64,000 bases of DNA from CAWCTD01 sp963798455 (GTDB taxonomy: Bacteria > Acidobacteriota > Terriglobia > Bryobacterales > Bryobacteraceae). The translations under genes were made by a program, and so were the position numbers. The stretch covers positions 3,906,001 through 3,970,000 of the forward strand of contig CAWCTD010000003.1 in NCBI GenBank assembly GCA_963798455.1, written 5' to 3'. The notes below the pieces were generated by a model, which saw only the letters and a program-made list of their open reading frames with translations, was not told where the DNA came from and made no database searches. Shown piece after piece: positions 16,083 to 24,855 of this stretch; position 1 is the stretch's first letter, and the number at the start of each line of letters is the position of its first letter.

Positions 16083-17654
16083 CTATGCGCCGATGATCTT
16101 CAGCGCAATCGCGTGGTCGCAGGGCTTCTGCTCCGGCATCTGCACCGTCAGGCCCTTCTCATCCTGCGTCCACTTCACTTTGCCCTTGAAGCCCAGCAGT
16201 TCGACGTTTTTGATCTTGACCTGCGCCACGCTGCTGTTGGTGGCCAAGGGACGCACCACGGCTTCCTTTTGCGGCCAGCCCATGACGAAAGCGTAGATGG
16301 TCTTCCCTTTCGCGGTGAAGCGCACCTCCTCGGCGGTGAAGTCCTTGCGGTTCCGCTCGTTGAACCCGCCGCCGCGCCCGCCCGCCCCCGGAGCGGGAGC
16401 CGACGCCACCGGACCATCCCCAAAGATCTTCCACGGACGAGTACTGTAAATGCCTTCGCTGTTGACCGCCATCCACCGGGTGATCTCGGAGACGATCTTC
16501 ATTTCCTCGGCGTCCAGTTCCCCGCTGTTCGGCAGCGGGAAGTTGAGCATCAGGTTGCCGTTGCGGCTGACGATATCGACCAGCATGTCGATGACCAGCT
16601 TGGGCGTCTTGTACTTGGCCTCCTTGTCGTAGTGCCAGTTGCCGACGCAGGTGTCGGTCTGCCACGGGTTGGCCGGAATGCCCCCGGCGACGCCCCGTTC
16701 CAGGTCCAGGACGCAGGTGCCTGTCTCGCAATCCTGCCGTCCCTTGCTGGTATAGATGGCTTCCACCTTGCCGCCGTGCCGCTTGGCGTTCGAGTTGTAG
16801 AGATGCGCCACTAGAAGCAGCCCATATTCCTCGAACGGAATTGCGCCGTCCGTGTATAGAAGATCAGGCTGATAGTTGTCCACCAGGTCCTTGATGCGCT
16901 TGAAATAAAGCTGCTTCCAGGAGTCCGGCGCGTTACGCCCCATGGCTTGCGCCTTAGCAATATCGAAATCCTTCGGCAGGGGGTGATAAAGGTCCGAGTA
17001 CTGGGGATCGGTCCCGTCGTACGGCACGCCAGCTAGCGGGCCCGTCTTGTCACTGCCATGGGAGGTCGAAAACCAGTTGTAGCTGTTCGACAGGTGCTCG
17101 CTGACGGCGAACTTCAGCCCCGCCTTCAAGGCCGCCTTGTGGAACAGCCCGACGACGTCCTTCTTCGGCCCCGCGGCGGCCGCGTTCCACCTCGGCTGAT
17201 ACTTCGAGTTCCACAGGTCGAAGTTGTCGTGATGCACCCCCATGCTGCAGAAGTACTTTGCGCCGGCCTTCTTGTACAGGCCGATCAAGTGATCCGCATC
17301 GAACCTGGCGGCCTTCCAGGTGGGGATCACGTCCTTGAAACCGAACTTCGTGGGGTGGCCGTAAGTCTTCACGTGGTAGTTGTACTGCCGGCTGCCCTGC
17401 ATGTACATGTTGCGCGCGTACCAGTCTCCATACTCGGCCGCCGACTGCGGACCCCAGTGGGCCCAGATGCCGAACTTGGCGTCCCGGTACCACTCGGGCA
17501 CGGTGTACGCCTTCAGGGATTCGCGAGTAGGCTGGAAAGGCCCTGATTCGATTTCGAGGCCCGCCGGAAGTTGGGCGGCAACCGCCCGTTTCAATAGGAT
17601 CGCAGGAGCGCCTCCCGCCAGAAGTCCTATTGCGCTTCGTCTAGAAATGTTCAT
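16083..17654 (-). CDS. Tat-exported alpha-L-fucosidase (GH29)
   Basis: 523 aa. The N-terminus MNISRRSAIGLLAGGAPAILL is a Tat signal. The GH29 catalytic barrel follows: WYRDAKFGIWAHWGPQS, GAKYFCSMGVHHDNFDLWNSKY, and DLLYTDGAIPFEEYG, where the Asp of YTDG is the expected nucleophile. A C-terminal beta-sandwich contains a Gly-rich insert (APAPGAGGRGGGF, about 16365-16415). It hydrolyses terminal alpha-L-fucose from exported glycans. GGGAGG precedes the start. It is first in a three-gene run with the guanylyltransferase and kinase genes. Confidence 0.93.
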   Translation of the reverse strand: MNISRRSAIGLLAGGAPAILLKRAVAAQLPAGLEIESGPFQPTRESLKAYTVPEWYRDAKFGIWAHWGPQSAAEYGDWYARNMYMQGSRQYNYHVKTYGHPTKFGFKDVIPTWKAARFDADHLIGLYKKAGAKYFCSMGVHHDNFDLWNSKYQPRWNAAAAGPKKDVVGLFHKAALKAGLKFAVSEHLSNSYNWFSTSHGSDKTGPLAGVPYDGTDPQYSDLYHPLPKDFDIAKAQAMGRNAPDSWKQLYFKRIKDLVDNYQPDLLYTDGAIPFEEYGLLLVAHLYNSNAKRHGGKVEAIYTSKGRQDCETGTCVLDLERGVAGGIPANPWQTDTCVGNWHYDKEAKYKTPKLVIDMLVDIVSRNGNLMLNFPLPNSGELDAEEMKIVSEITRWMAVNSEGIYSTRPWKIFGDGPVASAPAPGAGGRGGGFNERNRKDFTAEEVRFTAKGKTIYAFVMGWPQKEAVVRPLATNSSVAQVKIKNVELLGFKGKVKWTQDEKGLTVQMPEQKPCDHAIALKIIGA

Positions 17655-17778
17655 CGCCTCCCGCCTCTCCTTTGATCGACCTTAAGCACGCCTGACGCGA
17701 TCCATAGCTCGATTACTTAACCGGCGGTAGTGTACCACGCGTCGAAGCCGCGCTTCAAGAGCGGGGAACGGTTGGATC

Positions 17779-17808
17779 TTGACACTTGTGAAATCTTTAT
17801 GATATCAT
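17779..17808 (+). promoter_or_regulatory. Promoter and palindromic operator of the SPFH operon
   Basis: TTGACA at 17779-17784 and TATCAT at 17803-17808 are separated by 18 bp, a good sigma-70 pair, 25 bp before the SPFH start. The -10 is inside the perfect palindrome ATGATATCAT (17799-17808), followed by a partial copy ATGATCTCAT (17811-17820). The RHH protein encoded second in the operon is a natural candidate to bind it; this is inferred. Confidence 0.55.
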
Positions 17809-17832
17809 TATGATCTCATCGGAGGGATGATC

Positions 17833-18702
17833 ATGTACCAGGAGAAAGTCGTACGCGGCGCTTCGGGTTGGCTCATGCTGTTCGTGCTGATCATCGTCGG
17901 GATCGTTTCTGTTACGCAAATTGTTGCGGACGCTCAGACAGACGCTGTCTGGGCCCTTATCGTTTGGATCCTGGTTCTCGCGGTTGGCGGCTTCTGTTTC
18001 GGAGGACTCACCGTCGTGAATCCCAACGAGGCCAGGATTGTAATGCTGTTCGGCAAGTACCACGGGAGCTTGAAAGAGGCGGGCTTCCGGTGGGTGAACC
18101 CATTGAACACCCGCCGAAAGGTCACGCTCCGTATCCGCAACTTCGAGAGCTCCAAGCTAAAGGTCAACGACCACGACGGAAACCCCATCGAGATCGCCGC
18201 GGTGGTGGTGTGGCGGGTGGTAGAAACGGCTGAAGCGATGTTCAACGTGGACGACTACGAGCAGTTCGTGCATGTTCAGAGCGAGGCCGCGGTGCGCAAC
18301 CTGGCCACTTCGTACCCATATGACGCGCACGAGCCGGGGCAGCTTTGCCTGCGCATCTCGGCCGGAGAAATCAACGACCAGTTGAAACACGAAGTCCACG
18401 AGCGACTGGCTAAAGCCGGCATCGAGGTGATTGAAGCCCGCATCAGCCACCTGGCGTATGCGGCGGAGATCGCCGGCGCCATGCTGCGGAGGCAGCAGGC
18501 CGGTGCCATCATCGCGGCCCGTCAGAAGATCGTCGAGGGCGCCGTGAGCATGGTTGAAATGGCCCTGACATCGCTGAGCGAGAAGCACGTGGTCGAGCTG
18601 GATGAAGAGCGCAAGGCGGCCATGGTCAGCAACCTGCTGGTGGTGCTGTGCAGCGAGCACAATACGCAGCCGGTGGTCAACACCGGCACGCTGTATCAGT
18701 GA
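17833..18702 (+). CDS. SPFH (stomatin/prohibitin/flotillin) membrane protein
   Basis: 289 aa from ATG 17833. GGGAGG-like GGAGGG (17821-17826) ends 6 bp before it, whereas the ATG at 17827 would abut it. Two hydrophobic helices (about residues 10-55) precede GLTVVNPNEARIVMLFGKYHGSLKEAGFRWVNP, the SPFH entry motif. The rest of the SPFH domain (VHVQSEAAVRNLATSYPYDAHE) and a helical C-terminus (AAEIAGAMLRRQQAGAIIAARQKIVEGAV) follow. These proteins oligomerise at membranes and scaffold proteases or lipids; the exact role is unknown. The next gene starts 16 bp on. Confidence 0.88.
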   Translation: MYQEKVVRGASGWLMLFVLIIVGIVSVTQIVADAQTDAVWALIVWILVLAVGGFCFGGLTVVNPNEARIVMLFGKYHGSLKEAGFRWVNPLNTRRKVTLRIRNFESSKLKVNDHDGNPIEIAAVVVWRVVETAEAMFNVDDYEQFVHVQSEAAVRNLATSYPYDAHEPGQLCLRISAGEINDQLKHEVHERLAKAGIEVIEARISHLAYAAEIAGAMLRRQQAGAIIAARQKIVEGAVSMVEMALTSLSEKHVVELDEERKAAMVSNLLVVLCSEHNTQPVVNTGTLYQ

Positions 18703-18718
18703 GCGTTGGAGCACCGTA

Positions 18719-18901
18719 GTGGCGCAACGGAAGCCATTTCTGCTCCGGCTCGATCCGGCCACGCACGCAGCGCTCCAGCGTTGGGCCGATGTCGAGTTGC
18801 GCAGCCTGAACGCGCAGATCGAGTTCCTGCTGCGCGACGCGTTGCGCCGCGCCGGCCGGTTGCAGCAACAGGAAGCTCGCCCGCCCCAGGGGGAGGAATA
18901 A
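18719..18901 (+). CDS. Small Arc-type ribbon-helix-helix DNA-binding protein
   Basis: 60 aa from GTG 18719, with GGAG 7 bp upstream. KPFLLRLDPATHAALQRWADVELRSLNAQIEFLLRDALRRAG is a whole RHH unit: beta-strand FLLRLD, helix, SLNAQIE turn and second helix. The tail is polar. It is embedded between the SPFH gene and a DUF3592 membrane gene, overlapping the latter (TAATG), so the three are co-translated. It probably autoregulates the operon through the palindrome at 17799-17808. An antitoxin role is possible, but no toxin is recognisable next to it. Confidence 0.8.
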   Translation: MAQRKPFLLRLDPATHAALQRWADVELRSLNAQIEFLLRDALRRAGRLQQQEARPPQGEE

Positions 18902-19413
18902 TGGATTCGGAACAGCTACGACGTTTGTGGGATGGCTGGCAGCCGCCGCCGGAGCTGGAACGCAGCCGTCCGCGGCCTGTGCGGTTCACCTGGAAGGGAA
19001 AGACTATGGTGGTCGCGATGGTCCTCGCGGTGGTAGCCGCGGGGATCGCCGTCAGCCGGCTCCTCTATGGGCGGACAAGCCACACGCCGCTTTGGGCAGC
19101 GCCTCTGGCTTTCATCGCCATGGCCATCGCAGTCCTGTGGACCGCCGTGAGGCTCACCCGCGAGCGGCGCCTGCTCGAAGAGGGCCATGTGGCGCCGGCG
19201 ATCGTGACCCGGCTCGGGATACGCACGGACAAAGGGCGCATGGTTTACTATGAGTTTGCGACGTACAGCGGCTCAGCAATCAAGGGCAAGTACGGCCCGG
19301 TGCACGGGAAATGGGTGCTTCCGGTGGGCGCCCCTATCGTGGTGCTCTATGACCGGGACGAGCCGAAGCGCAGCACGCGATACCCTTCCTCACTGGTCGC
19401 TTTAGACTACTAA
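18901..19413 (+). CDS. DUF3592-like membrane protein
   Basis: 170 aa. Two transmembrane helices (about residues 37-57 and 65-85: VVAMVLAVVAAGIAVSRLLY, LWAAPLAFIAMAIAVLWTAV) are followed by a soluble beta-rich domain (LEEGHVAPAIVTRLGIRTDKGRMVYYEFATYSG ... GAPIVVLYDRDEPKRS), a DUF3592-type pattern. The start ATG overlaps the stop of the RHH gene by one base. The function is unknown. It is third and last in the SPFH operon. Confidence 0.65.
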   Translation: MDSEQLRRLWDGWQPPPELERSRPRPVRFTWKGKTMVVAMVLAVVAAGIAVSRLLYGRTSHTPLWAAPLAFIAMAIAVLWTAVRLTRERRLLEEGHVAPAIVTRLGIRTDKGRMVYYEFATYSGSAIKGKYGPVHGKWVLPVGAPIVVLYDRDEPKRSTRYPSSLVALDY

Positions 19414-19465
19414 TATCGAGGCGGACCTAAGTTCCGGTAGAATAAGGACAGGACGCCTAGCCTTC

Positions 19466-21235
19466 ATGCGGTTTCTGGTCAGCCTGGTGATGACGGTCTC
19501 ACTGTACGCGCAGGCCGGTTTTTTCCCGCTCGCGGATGTACGCCCAGGGATGCAAGGGGTTGGAAAGACGGTCTTTTCCGGCAACCGGGTTGAGGAGTTT
19601 CAGGTCGAGATATTGGGCGTGCTGGAGAACGCGGGACCCAAGCAGTCCTTGATCCTGGCACGGCTGTCGGGGGGCCCCCTGGAGACCACCGGCGTGCTTC
19701 AGGGGATGAGCGGAAGCCCCGTTTACATCGGCGGGCGCCTGGTGGGCGCCGTGGCGATGGCCTTCGCCTACTCCAAGGAGCCCATCGCCGCGCTTCGCCC
19801 CATCGAGGACTTGATCGGTGCGGGGCAAGCAGAGCCGGAGCAACGCCTGCGCACCCGGGCGTCGCTCACCGATACGGACCTGACGCGGGGTTTTGAACCC
19901 TCGGAAGCCATCTCGACCGGCGGCGCCAAGCTTGTGGACATTGCCACTCCGGTCTCCTTCAGCGGATTCACCGGGAGCACCTTGCAGCACTTCGCTCCGC
20001 AGCTTCGGAACCTGGGATTGGAGCCGCAACAGGGGGTTTCGGGCGGCGGCCGGCTGCGGCCGGGCTTTGGCGACCCAAAGTCGGTCGAGCCCGGCTCCAT
20101 GATCAGCGTGGAACTGTTGACGGGCGACATGAGCGTAGGGGCGGACGGCACCCTCACCTACATCGACGGGAAGCGGGTGTACGCGTTTGGTCACCGTTTT
20201 CTGGCCATGGGGGGCACGGACATACCCTTTGCCCGAGCCGATGTGCTCACGTTGGTTCCCAATCTCTCAAGCTCCTTCAAGATCTCCACGCCTCGAGAGT
20301 GGATGGGAAGCATCACCTCCGACCGGAGCACGGGCGTGGCGGGGGAACTGGGCCGCCCGTCGGCTCTGATCCCGCTGTCGATATCGGTGACGCACCACCC
20401 AGACGGCGGAGCCGCCGCCAAGAGTGTGGCCTACGGCATGGAGATGCTCAGCGACAGCGTGCTCTCTCCGCTGCTGGTGCAAATGGCTTTTTTCTCGGCC
20501 GTGGACGCCACCGAACGGGCGGTGGGCAGCTCCACGCTGGCGATCCGCGGGGAGATCCAATTCCAGGGGAATGCGGTCCCTATCCGGCTCAGCAACACTT
20601 ATGCGGGCGATATGAGCCTTCCGCAACTGGCGTCGCTGTCGGCCGCCACGCCGCTAGCCTACGCACTCCAAAGCGGGTTCGCCGGTCTGAGCCGCCTCAA
20701 GGCCGTCAAGCTCGAGGTGGATTCCTACACGGAGCGGCGAGAGGCGCGGATCGACCAGGTGTGGACGTCCCGGCGCGAGGTGCGGCCGGGCGAGACGGTG
20801 GAACTGCACGTCGTGCTGACGGCTCCTAACGGCATGGAAACCACCCGCGAAGTCTCCTACCCGGTTCCGGTGGGCGCGGCCACCGGCCCGCTCTATTTGA
20901 CGGTGGCCGACGGCAGCACGACGAATTTGAACGAGTACCGGCAACTTCTTGCAACGCCCCCCCACTCGCCGTCACAACTGGTGTCCTTCCTGAACGCGCT
21001 CCGCGACAACACCAGGGCGTATGTGCGGATTTGGCGGCCGCAGCCGGACTTCGACGTGATGGGCCAGAGCTTCCCCTCGCCCCCGCCGTCGGTCGAGCAG
21101 ATACTGACCCGATCTCAGCCAGGTCTCGGCGCGACCATGCTTTCGCGCAACTCGAAGGTCGGCGAACTTGAGATCGATGCGGGCGGGATGGTGGTCTCCG
21201 GCTCCAAGACGGTGCAGGTGGAAATCAAGGAATGA
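19466..21235 (+). CDS. SpoIVB-type S55 peptidase domain protein, catalytic halves in permuted order
   Basis: 589 aa with a short signal peptide (MRFLVSLVMTVSLYAQA). TGVLQGMSGSPVYIGGRLVGAV (Ser motif at residues 80-85) matches the end of the SpoIVB S55 domain but lies at the N-terminus. The His-bearing half, GADGTLTYIDGKRVYAFGHRF (His243), which comes first in SpoIVB, follows 160 residues later. A beta-rich C-terminal region of about 340 residues has no assigned domain. It is presumably an exported serine protease or inactive relative. The ATG of the next gene overlaps its stop (ATGA at 21232-21235), so they are coupled. Confidence 0.8.
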   Translation: MRFLVSLVMTVSLYAQAGFFPLADVRPGMQGVGKTVFSGNRVEEFQVEILGVLENAGPKQSLILARLSGGPLETTGVLQGMSGSPVYIGGRLVGAVAMAFAYSKEPIAALRPIEDLIGAGQAEPEQRLRTRASLTDTDLTRGFEPSEAISTGGAKLVDIATPVSFSGFTGSTLQHFAPQLRNLGLEPQQGVSGGGRLRPGFGDPKSVEPGSMISVELLTGDMSVGADGTLTYIDGKRVYAFGHRFLAMGGTDIPFARADVLTLVPNLSSSFKISTPREWMGSITSDRSTGVAGELGRPSALIPLSISVTHHPDGGAAAKSVAYGMEMLSDSVLSPLLVQMAFFSAVDATERAVGSSTLAIRGEIQFQGNAVPIRLSNTYAGDMSLPQLASLSAATPLAYALQSGFAGLSRLKAVKLEVDSYTERREARIDQVWTSRREVRPGETVELHVVLTAPNGMETTREVSYPVPVGAATGPLYLTVADGSTTNLNEYRQLLATPPHSPSQLVSFLNALRDNTRAYVRIWRPQPDFDVMGQSFPSPPPSVEQILTRSQPGLGATMLSRNSKVGELEIDAGGMVVSGSKTVQVEIKE

Positions 21236-23481
21236 AACGCTGGCTAGGCTTACTAACCCTCGCGCTGTTCGTGCCGACGGCCTATGGCTCCGGCACGGCC
21301 ACTTGGGAGTTGAACAATTACAGCGATTTCGTGCGAGGCCGGTTCACGGGCATTTCGCTCAGTCGCGACGGCCGGCTGCGGCTCGCCCCGAAAATGGAGA
21401 CGGTGTTCTCTTCGGACCAGCCAGTGATCTGGAGCGTGGCCCAGGGCCCGGACGGCGCGCTGTATGCCGGCACGGGCCACCGCGGGCGGGTCTACAAGAT
21501 CGACAAGGCGGGCAAGAGCTCGGTGCTGTGGACCGCCGATCAGCCCGAAGTGTTCGCCGTGGCGGTCGACCCCAAAGGGATTCTGTATGCCGCTAGTTCA
21601 CCTAACGGAAAGGTGTACCGCATCCAGGACGGAAAGGCGACGGAGTTCTTCTCGCCGAAAGCGACCTATATCTGGTCACTGGTATTTGGCAAGGACGGTA
21701 CGCTGTTTGTGGGGACTGGGGACCAAGGCACTATCTTCAGTGTGGATCCGGCCGGGAAAGGCGACGTGTACTACGAAACGGGCCAGTCCCACGTAACCTG
21801 TCTGGCTCTGGACCCACAGGGCCGTCTGCTGGCGGGCAGCGAACCGAACGGGATCCTCTATCGGATAGAGCGCCGCGGGCGGGCGTTTGTCCTCTACGAT
21901 GCCAATCTCCCCGAGATTCGCGCGCTCAGCGTGGCGCCCGACGGCGTCATCTACGCGGCGGCGCAAGGCGGGGCGAGCATGCGGCGCGCGCTGGCCCCCG
22001 CGCCCGGCTACACAACTTCTCCGGGCGGCGCGCCGTCGGCGGCCTCCTCGACTTCCATCACCGTGACGGAGGATCTTGCCCAGGGCGGCCTCGATGTGAA
22101 GCCGAAGCCGGAGGCGGCTAAGCCCGCCCAGCCGGCAACGCCGCAGGTGACAACGCAGTTTGCGCCGGTGTCGGACTTCCCGGGAGTGGAGAGGTCGGCC
22201 TTGTACAAGATCTTGACTGACAATACGGTCGAGACGCTGTGGAGTTCCAAAGAGGAGAACGTCTACGACCTGCTGCGGAGCGGCGACCAAATCATTTTCT
22301 CGACCGATGCGCTGGGCCGGATCTACAGGCTTGCTCCCGACGGTCAGGTGACCTTGCTGGTTCAAACCAACGAGGGAGAGGCGACCCGGCTGCTTCAGGG
22401 CGTGAATGGCCTGCTGGCAGCGACCGGCGACCTCGGAAAGATCTTCCTGCTCGAGCAGGAGACGGGGGCGAACGGCGCTTTTGAATCGCCGGTGCATGAC
22501 GCGGGAACGGTGGCGCGGTGGGGCCGGCTGAGCTGGCTTGCGGACCTTTGCCGTGGCTGCGATGTGGCGTTTCGCACACGCACGGGCAACTCCATACGGC
22601 CCGATCAGACGTGGAGCGATTGGTCGGAGCCGCTCAAGGACTCCACCGGTGCGCCGGTCTCCAGTCCCAACGCCCGCTACGTGCAGTGGAAGGCTGAGTT
22701 CACCGGGTCTTCGGGCGCCAGCCCGGTCCTGGACGGCGTCACTTTGGCCTATCTTCCGCAGAACACACCACCGGTGTTGAAGAACATCACCGTGACGACG
22801 CTGGTGGGAACAGCAGCGGCCAAGCCGCCCGCCACACAGGCTGTCTCCACTTCTTACAGCGTTACGGTGACCGCCGACACTTCCGACTCGGGACCGGCGA
22901 CCTCGGCGGGCACGCAGACGCAGTCCCTGGCGCGCAGCGGAGTTCGACAGATACAAGTCGCCTGGCAGGCGGAAGATCCGGACAACGACCGCCTTACCTT
23001 CGCCCTCTACTTCCGGGGCGAGGGCGAGCAGGCGTGGAAGCTGATCAAGGCGAATCTTCAGGAGAGCGCGTTCACGCTGGACGGCGACATTCTGGCCGAC
23101 GGCAAGTACTTCTTCCGCGTGACCGCTTCCGATCTGCCCAGTAACCCCCCTTCCACCGCCAAGGAGGTGGAATTGATCAGCCCGCCGGTCCTGATTGACA
23201 ACACCCCGCCCCTGGTGACGGCACTGGCGCCCCGGAAATCCGGCGGCGGAGTTGAGATTGACTTCGACGCCGCGGACGCGGCCAGCCCGTTGCGCCGGGC
23301 CGAGTACTCGGTGGACGCAGGACCCTGGACCCCCGCCGAGCCCGCCGACGGGATCTTCGATTCTCTCCGGGAGCGGGTGGTGGTCCATCTCGACAAGCTG
23401 TCGCCGGGAGAGCACCTGGTGGTTCTCCGCGTCTATGACTCGGCGGAAAACGCCGGGCTGGCAAAGGTCGTACTGCGGTAG
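21232..23481 (+). CDS. Secreted beta-propeller protein with C-terminal Ig-like domains
   Basis: 749 aa with a signal peptide (MKRWLGLLTLALFVPTAYGSG). Residues about 60-430 are propeller blades with the repeated unit g-x-lYaGTgxxGrVYkId (ALYAGTGHRGRVYKID, ILYAASSPNGKVYRI, TLFVGTGDQGTIFSV). A low-complexity linker rich in Pro/Ala interrupts it near residue 255-300. The C-terminal third has fibronectin/Ig-type strands (VAWQAEDPDNDRLTFALYF ... FRVTASDLPSNPPS). It is probably an exported binding protein working with the upstream S55 protein, to which it is translationally coupled. Confidence 0.75.
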   Translation: MKRWLGLLTLALFVPTAYGSGTATWELNNYSDFVRGRFTGISLSRDGRLRLAPKMETVFSSDQPVIWSVAQGPDGALYAGTGHRGRVYKIDKAGKSSVLWTADQPEVFAVAVDPKGILYAASSPNGKVYRIQDGKATEFFSPKATYIWSLVFGKDGTLFVGTGDQGTIFSVDPAGKGDVYYETGQSHVTCLALDPQGRLLAGSEPNGILYRIERRGRAFVLYDANLPEIRALSVAPDGVIYAAAQGGASMRRALAPAPGYTTSPGGAPSAASSTSITVTEDLAQGGLDVKPKPEAAKPAQPATPQVTTQFAPVSDFPGVERSALYKILTDNTVETLWSSKEENVYDLLRSGDQIIFSTDALGRIYRLAPDGQVTLLVQTNEGEATRLLQGVNGLLAATGDLGKIFLLEQETGANGAFESPVHDAGTVARWGRLSWLADLCRGCDVAFRTRTGNSIRPDQTWSDWSEPLKDSTGAPVSSPNARYVQWKAEFTGSSGASPVLDGVTLAYLPQNTPPVLKNITVTTLVGTAAAKPPATQAVSTSYSVTVTADTSDSGPATSAGTQTQSLARSGVRQIQVAWQAEDPDNDRLTFALYFRGEGEQAWKLIKANLQESAFTLDGDILADGKYFFRVTASDLPSNPPSTAKEVELISPPVLIDNTPPLVTALAPRKSGGGVEIDFDAADAASPLRRAEYSVDAGPWTPAEPADGIFDSLRERVVVHLDKLSPGEHLVVLRVYDSAENAGLAKVVLR

Positions 23482-23494
23482 ACGGCGCCGCCCC

Positions 23495-24835
23495 ATGCCC
23501 GCCCCATCGGTACGGCAGGCTCGCAGACAGCAGGATTCCCTTCAGACACTCGCGAGAACAGGCTGGTATCACAGCTTCGAGTTGCCGGACGGAACGCGAA
23601 TCGAGGGTCACATCAGCCTGGACGCGCTGTGTGCGAGATACGCGCGGTTTCCATTACCCGAGGATCTGACGGGCAAGCGAGTCCTGGACGCCGGCGCTTG
23701 GGACGGCTGGTTCAGTTTCGAGGCGGAGAGGCGCGGGGCGAAGGTCACGGCGATCGATCAAGTCGACTTTCCCACCTTCCGGCAGATCCATCGGAAACTC
23801 AGCTCGAAGGTGGATTACCGGATTCTGGACCTGTTCGATCTGGCCGGCCCCGGCCTGGGCAAGTTCGATTACGTCTTCTTCCTGGGGGTCCTGTACCATC
23901 TGAAACATCCTCTGCTGGGGCTGGAGACTGTGTGCGGGCTCACCAGGGAGATCGCGGTGGTGGACTCGTTTGTTACGGACGGGGACACGTGGAAGGAGCA
24001 CGTTGACGACCTCCCCACCATGGAGTTCTACGAAACGGACGAGCTGGCGGGACGGCTCGACAACTGGTACGGACCGAGCGTGTCGTGCCTGCTGGCTCTG
24101 TGCCGCGCCGCCGGCTTCGCGCGAGCCGAACTTCTCCACGCTCAGGGACACCGTGCGCTCGTGGCCTGCTACCGGCGCTGGGAGCCCGTGCCTGCAGGCC
24201 CGCGTCCGCCGGCTCCGCGAATCCTTACCGCCGTGAATCACGCCGATTTCGGGATCAATTTCACGGCGCGGCGCGACCAGTACGTCACGTGCTGGTTCAC
24301 CAGCGAGCGCGAAAACCTCTGCCGCGAGGAGCTGCGTTTCGAGGTGGACGGGTACGGAGCGCCGGCTCTATTCCTGCGGCGGGAGGAAGGGCCGCGGTGG
24401 ATGGCCAACTTCCGGCTGCCCCCGGGCCTGGAGCCGGGATGGAAGGAGGTCCGGTTGCGGCTGGCCGCCACGCCCTTCTCGAATTCGCTGCGCGTCGCGG
24501 TGGATGTTCCCCTCGCGGCCGGGCGCCTGCTGTTGCGGGAGGTGCGAGACGGGGCCACCTGGGAACCCGACGCGGTGAGCGCCGGCGATGGCGGCAGGCT
24601 GAGCGTGTGGGTCGCGGGGCTGGGCGAGAACTGCGACCGGAGCAATGTCCGGATCTGGCTGGGTGAAACCCGGCTCGGCGTGGACTACGTGGGCGAGCCC
24701 GATGACGACGGCTTCCGCCAGATCAACGCACTCGTGCCCGGGGACCTCGATGCAGGGGAGTATTCGCTGCGCGTCGAGTTCGGCCCGGCGGCGGTGATGC
24801 ACGCTTCTCCGGTGCGGGTCTCGCGGGTACGATAA
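23495..24835 (+). CDS. CmoB-like (DUF1698) SAM-dependent methyltransferase with extra C-terminal domain
   Basis: 446 aa. Residues about 15-230 match the CmoB/DUF1698 methyltransferase: TGWYHSFELPDGTRIEGH, LTGKRVLDAGAWDGWFSFEAERRGA (SAM motif I), KFDYVFFLGVLYHLKHPLLGLE (motif IV) and METYD-like MEFYETDELAGRLDNWYGPS. Residues 245-446 form a beta-rich, Arg-rich domain (INFTARRDQYVTCWFTSE ... MHASPVRVSRVR) not present in CmoB, resembling an Ig-like module. CmoB itself modifies tRNA wobble uridine; this relative may act on another substrate. The start ATG is 11 bp after the propeller gene. Confidence 0.72.
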   Translation: MPAPSVRQARRQQDSLQTLARTGWYHSFELPDGTRIEGHISLDALCARYARFPLPEDLTGKRVLDAGAWDGWFSFEAERRGAKVTAIDQVDFPTFRQIHRKLSSKVDYRILDLFDLAGPGLGKFDYVFFLGVLYHLKHPLLGLETVCGLTREIAVVDSFVTDGDTWKEHVDDLPTMEFYETDELAGRLDNWYGPSVSCLLALCRAAGFARAELLHAQGHRALVACYRRWEPVPAGPRPPAPRILTAVNHADFGINFTARRDQYVTCWFTSERENLCREELRFEVDGYGAPALFLRREEGPRWMANFRLPPGLEPGWKEVRLRLAATPFSNSLRVAVDVPLAAGRLLLREVRDGATWEPDAVSAGDGGRLSVWVAGLGENCDRSNVRIWLGETRLGVDYVGEPDDDGFRQINALVPGDLDAGEYSLRVEFGPAAVMHASPVRVSRVR

Positions 24836-24855
24836 CATAACAAGTTCGTGCCCAC

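Noticed and set aside
21676..23496. 606-aa open frame on the minus strand
   Set aside because: It lies fully antisense to the beta-propeller gene, is Arg/Gly/His-rich and has no domain pattern; a GC-rich shadow.
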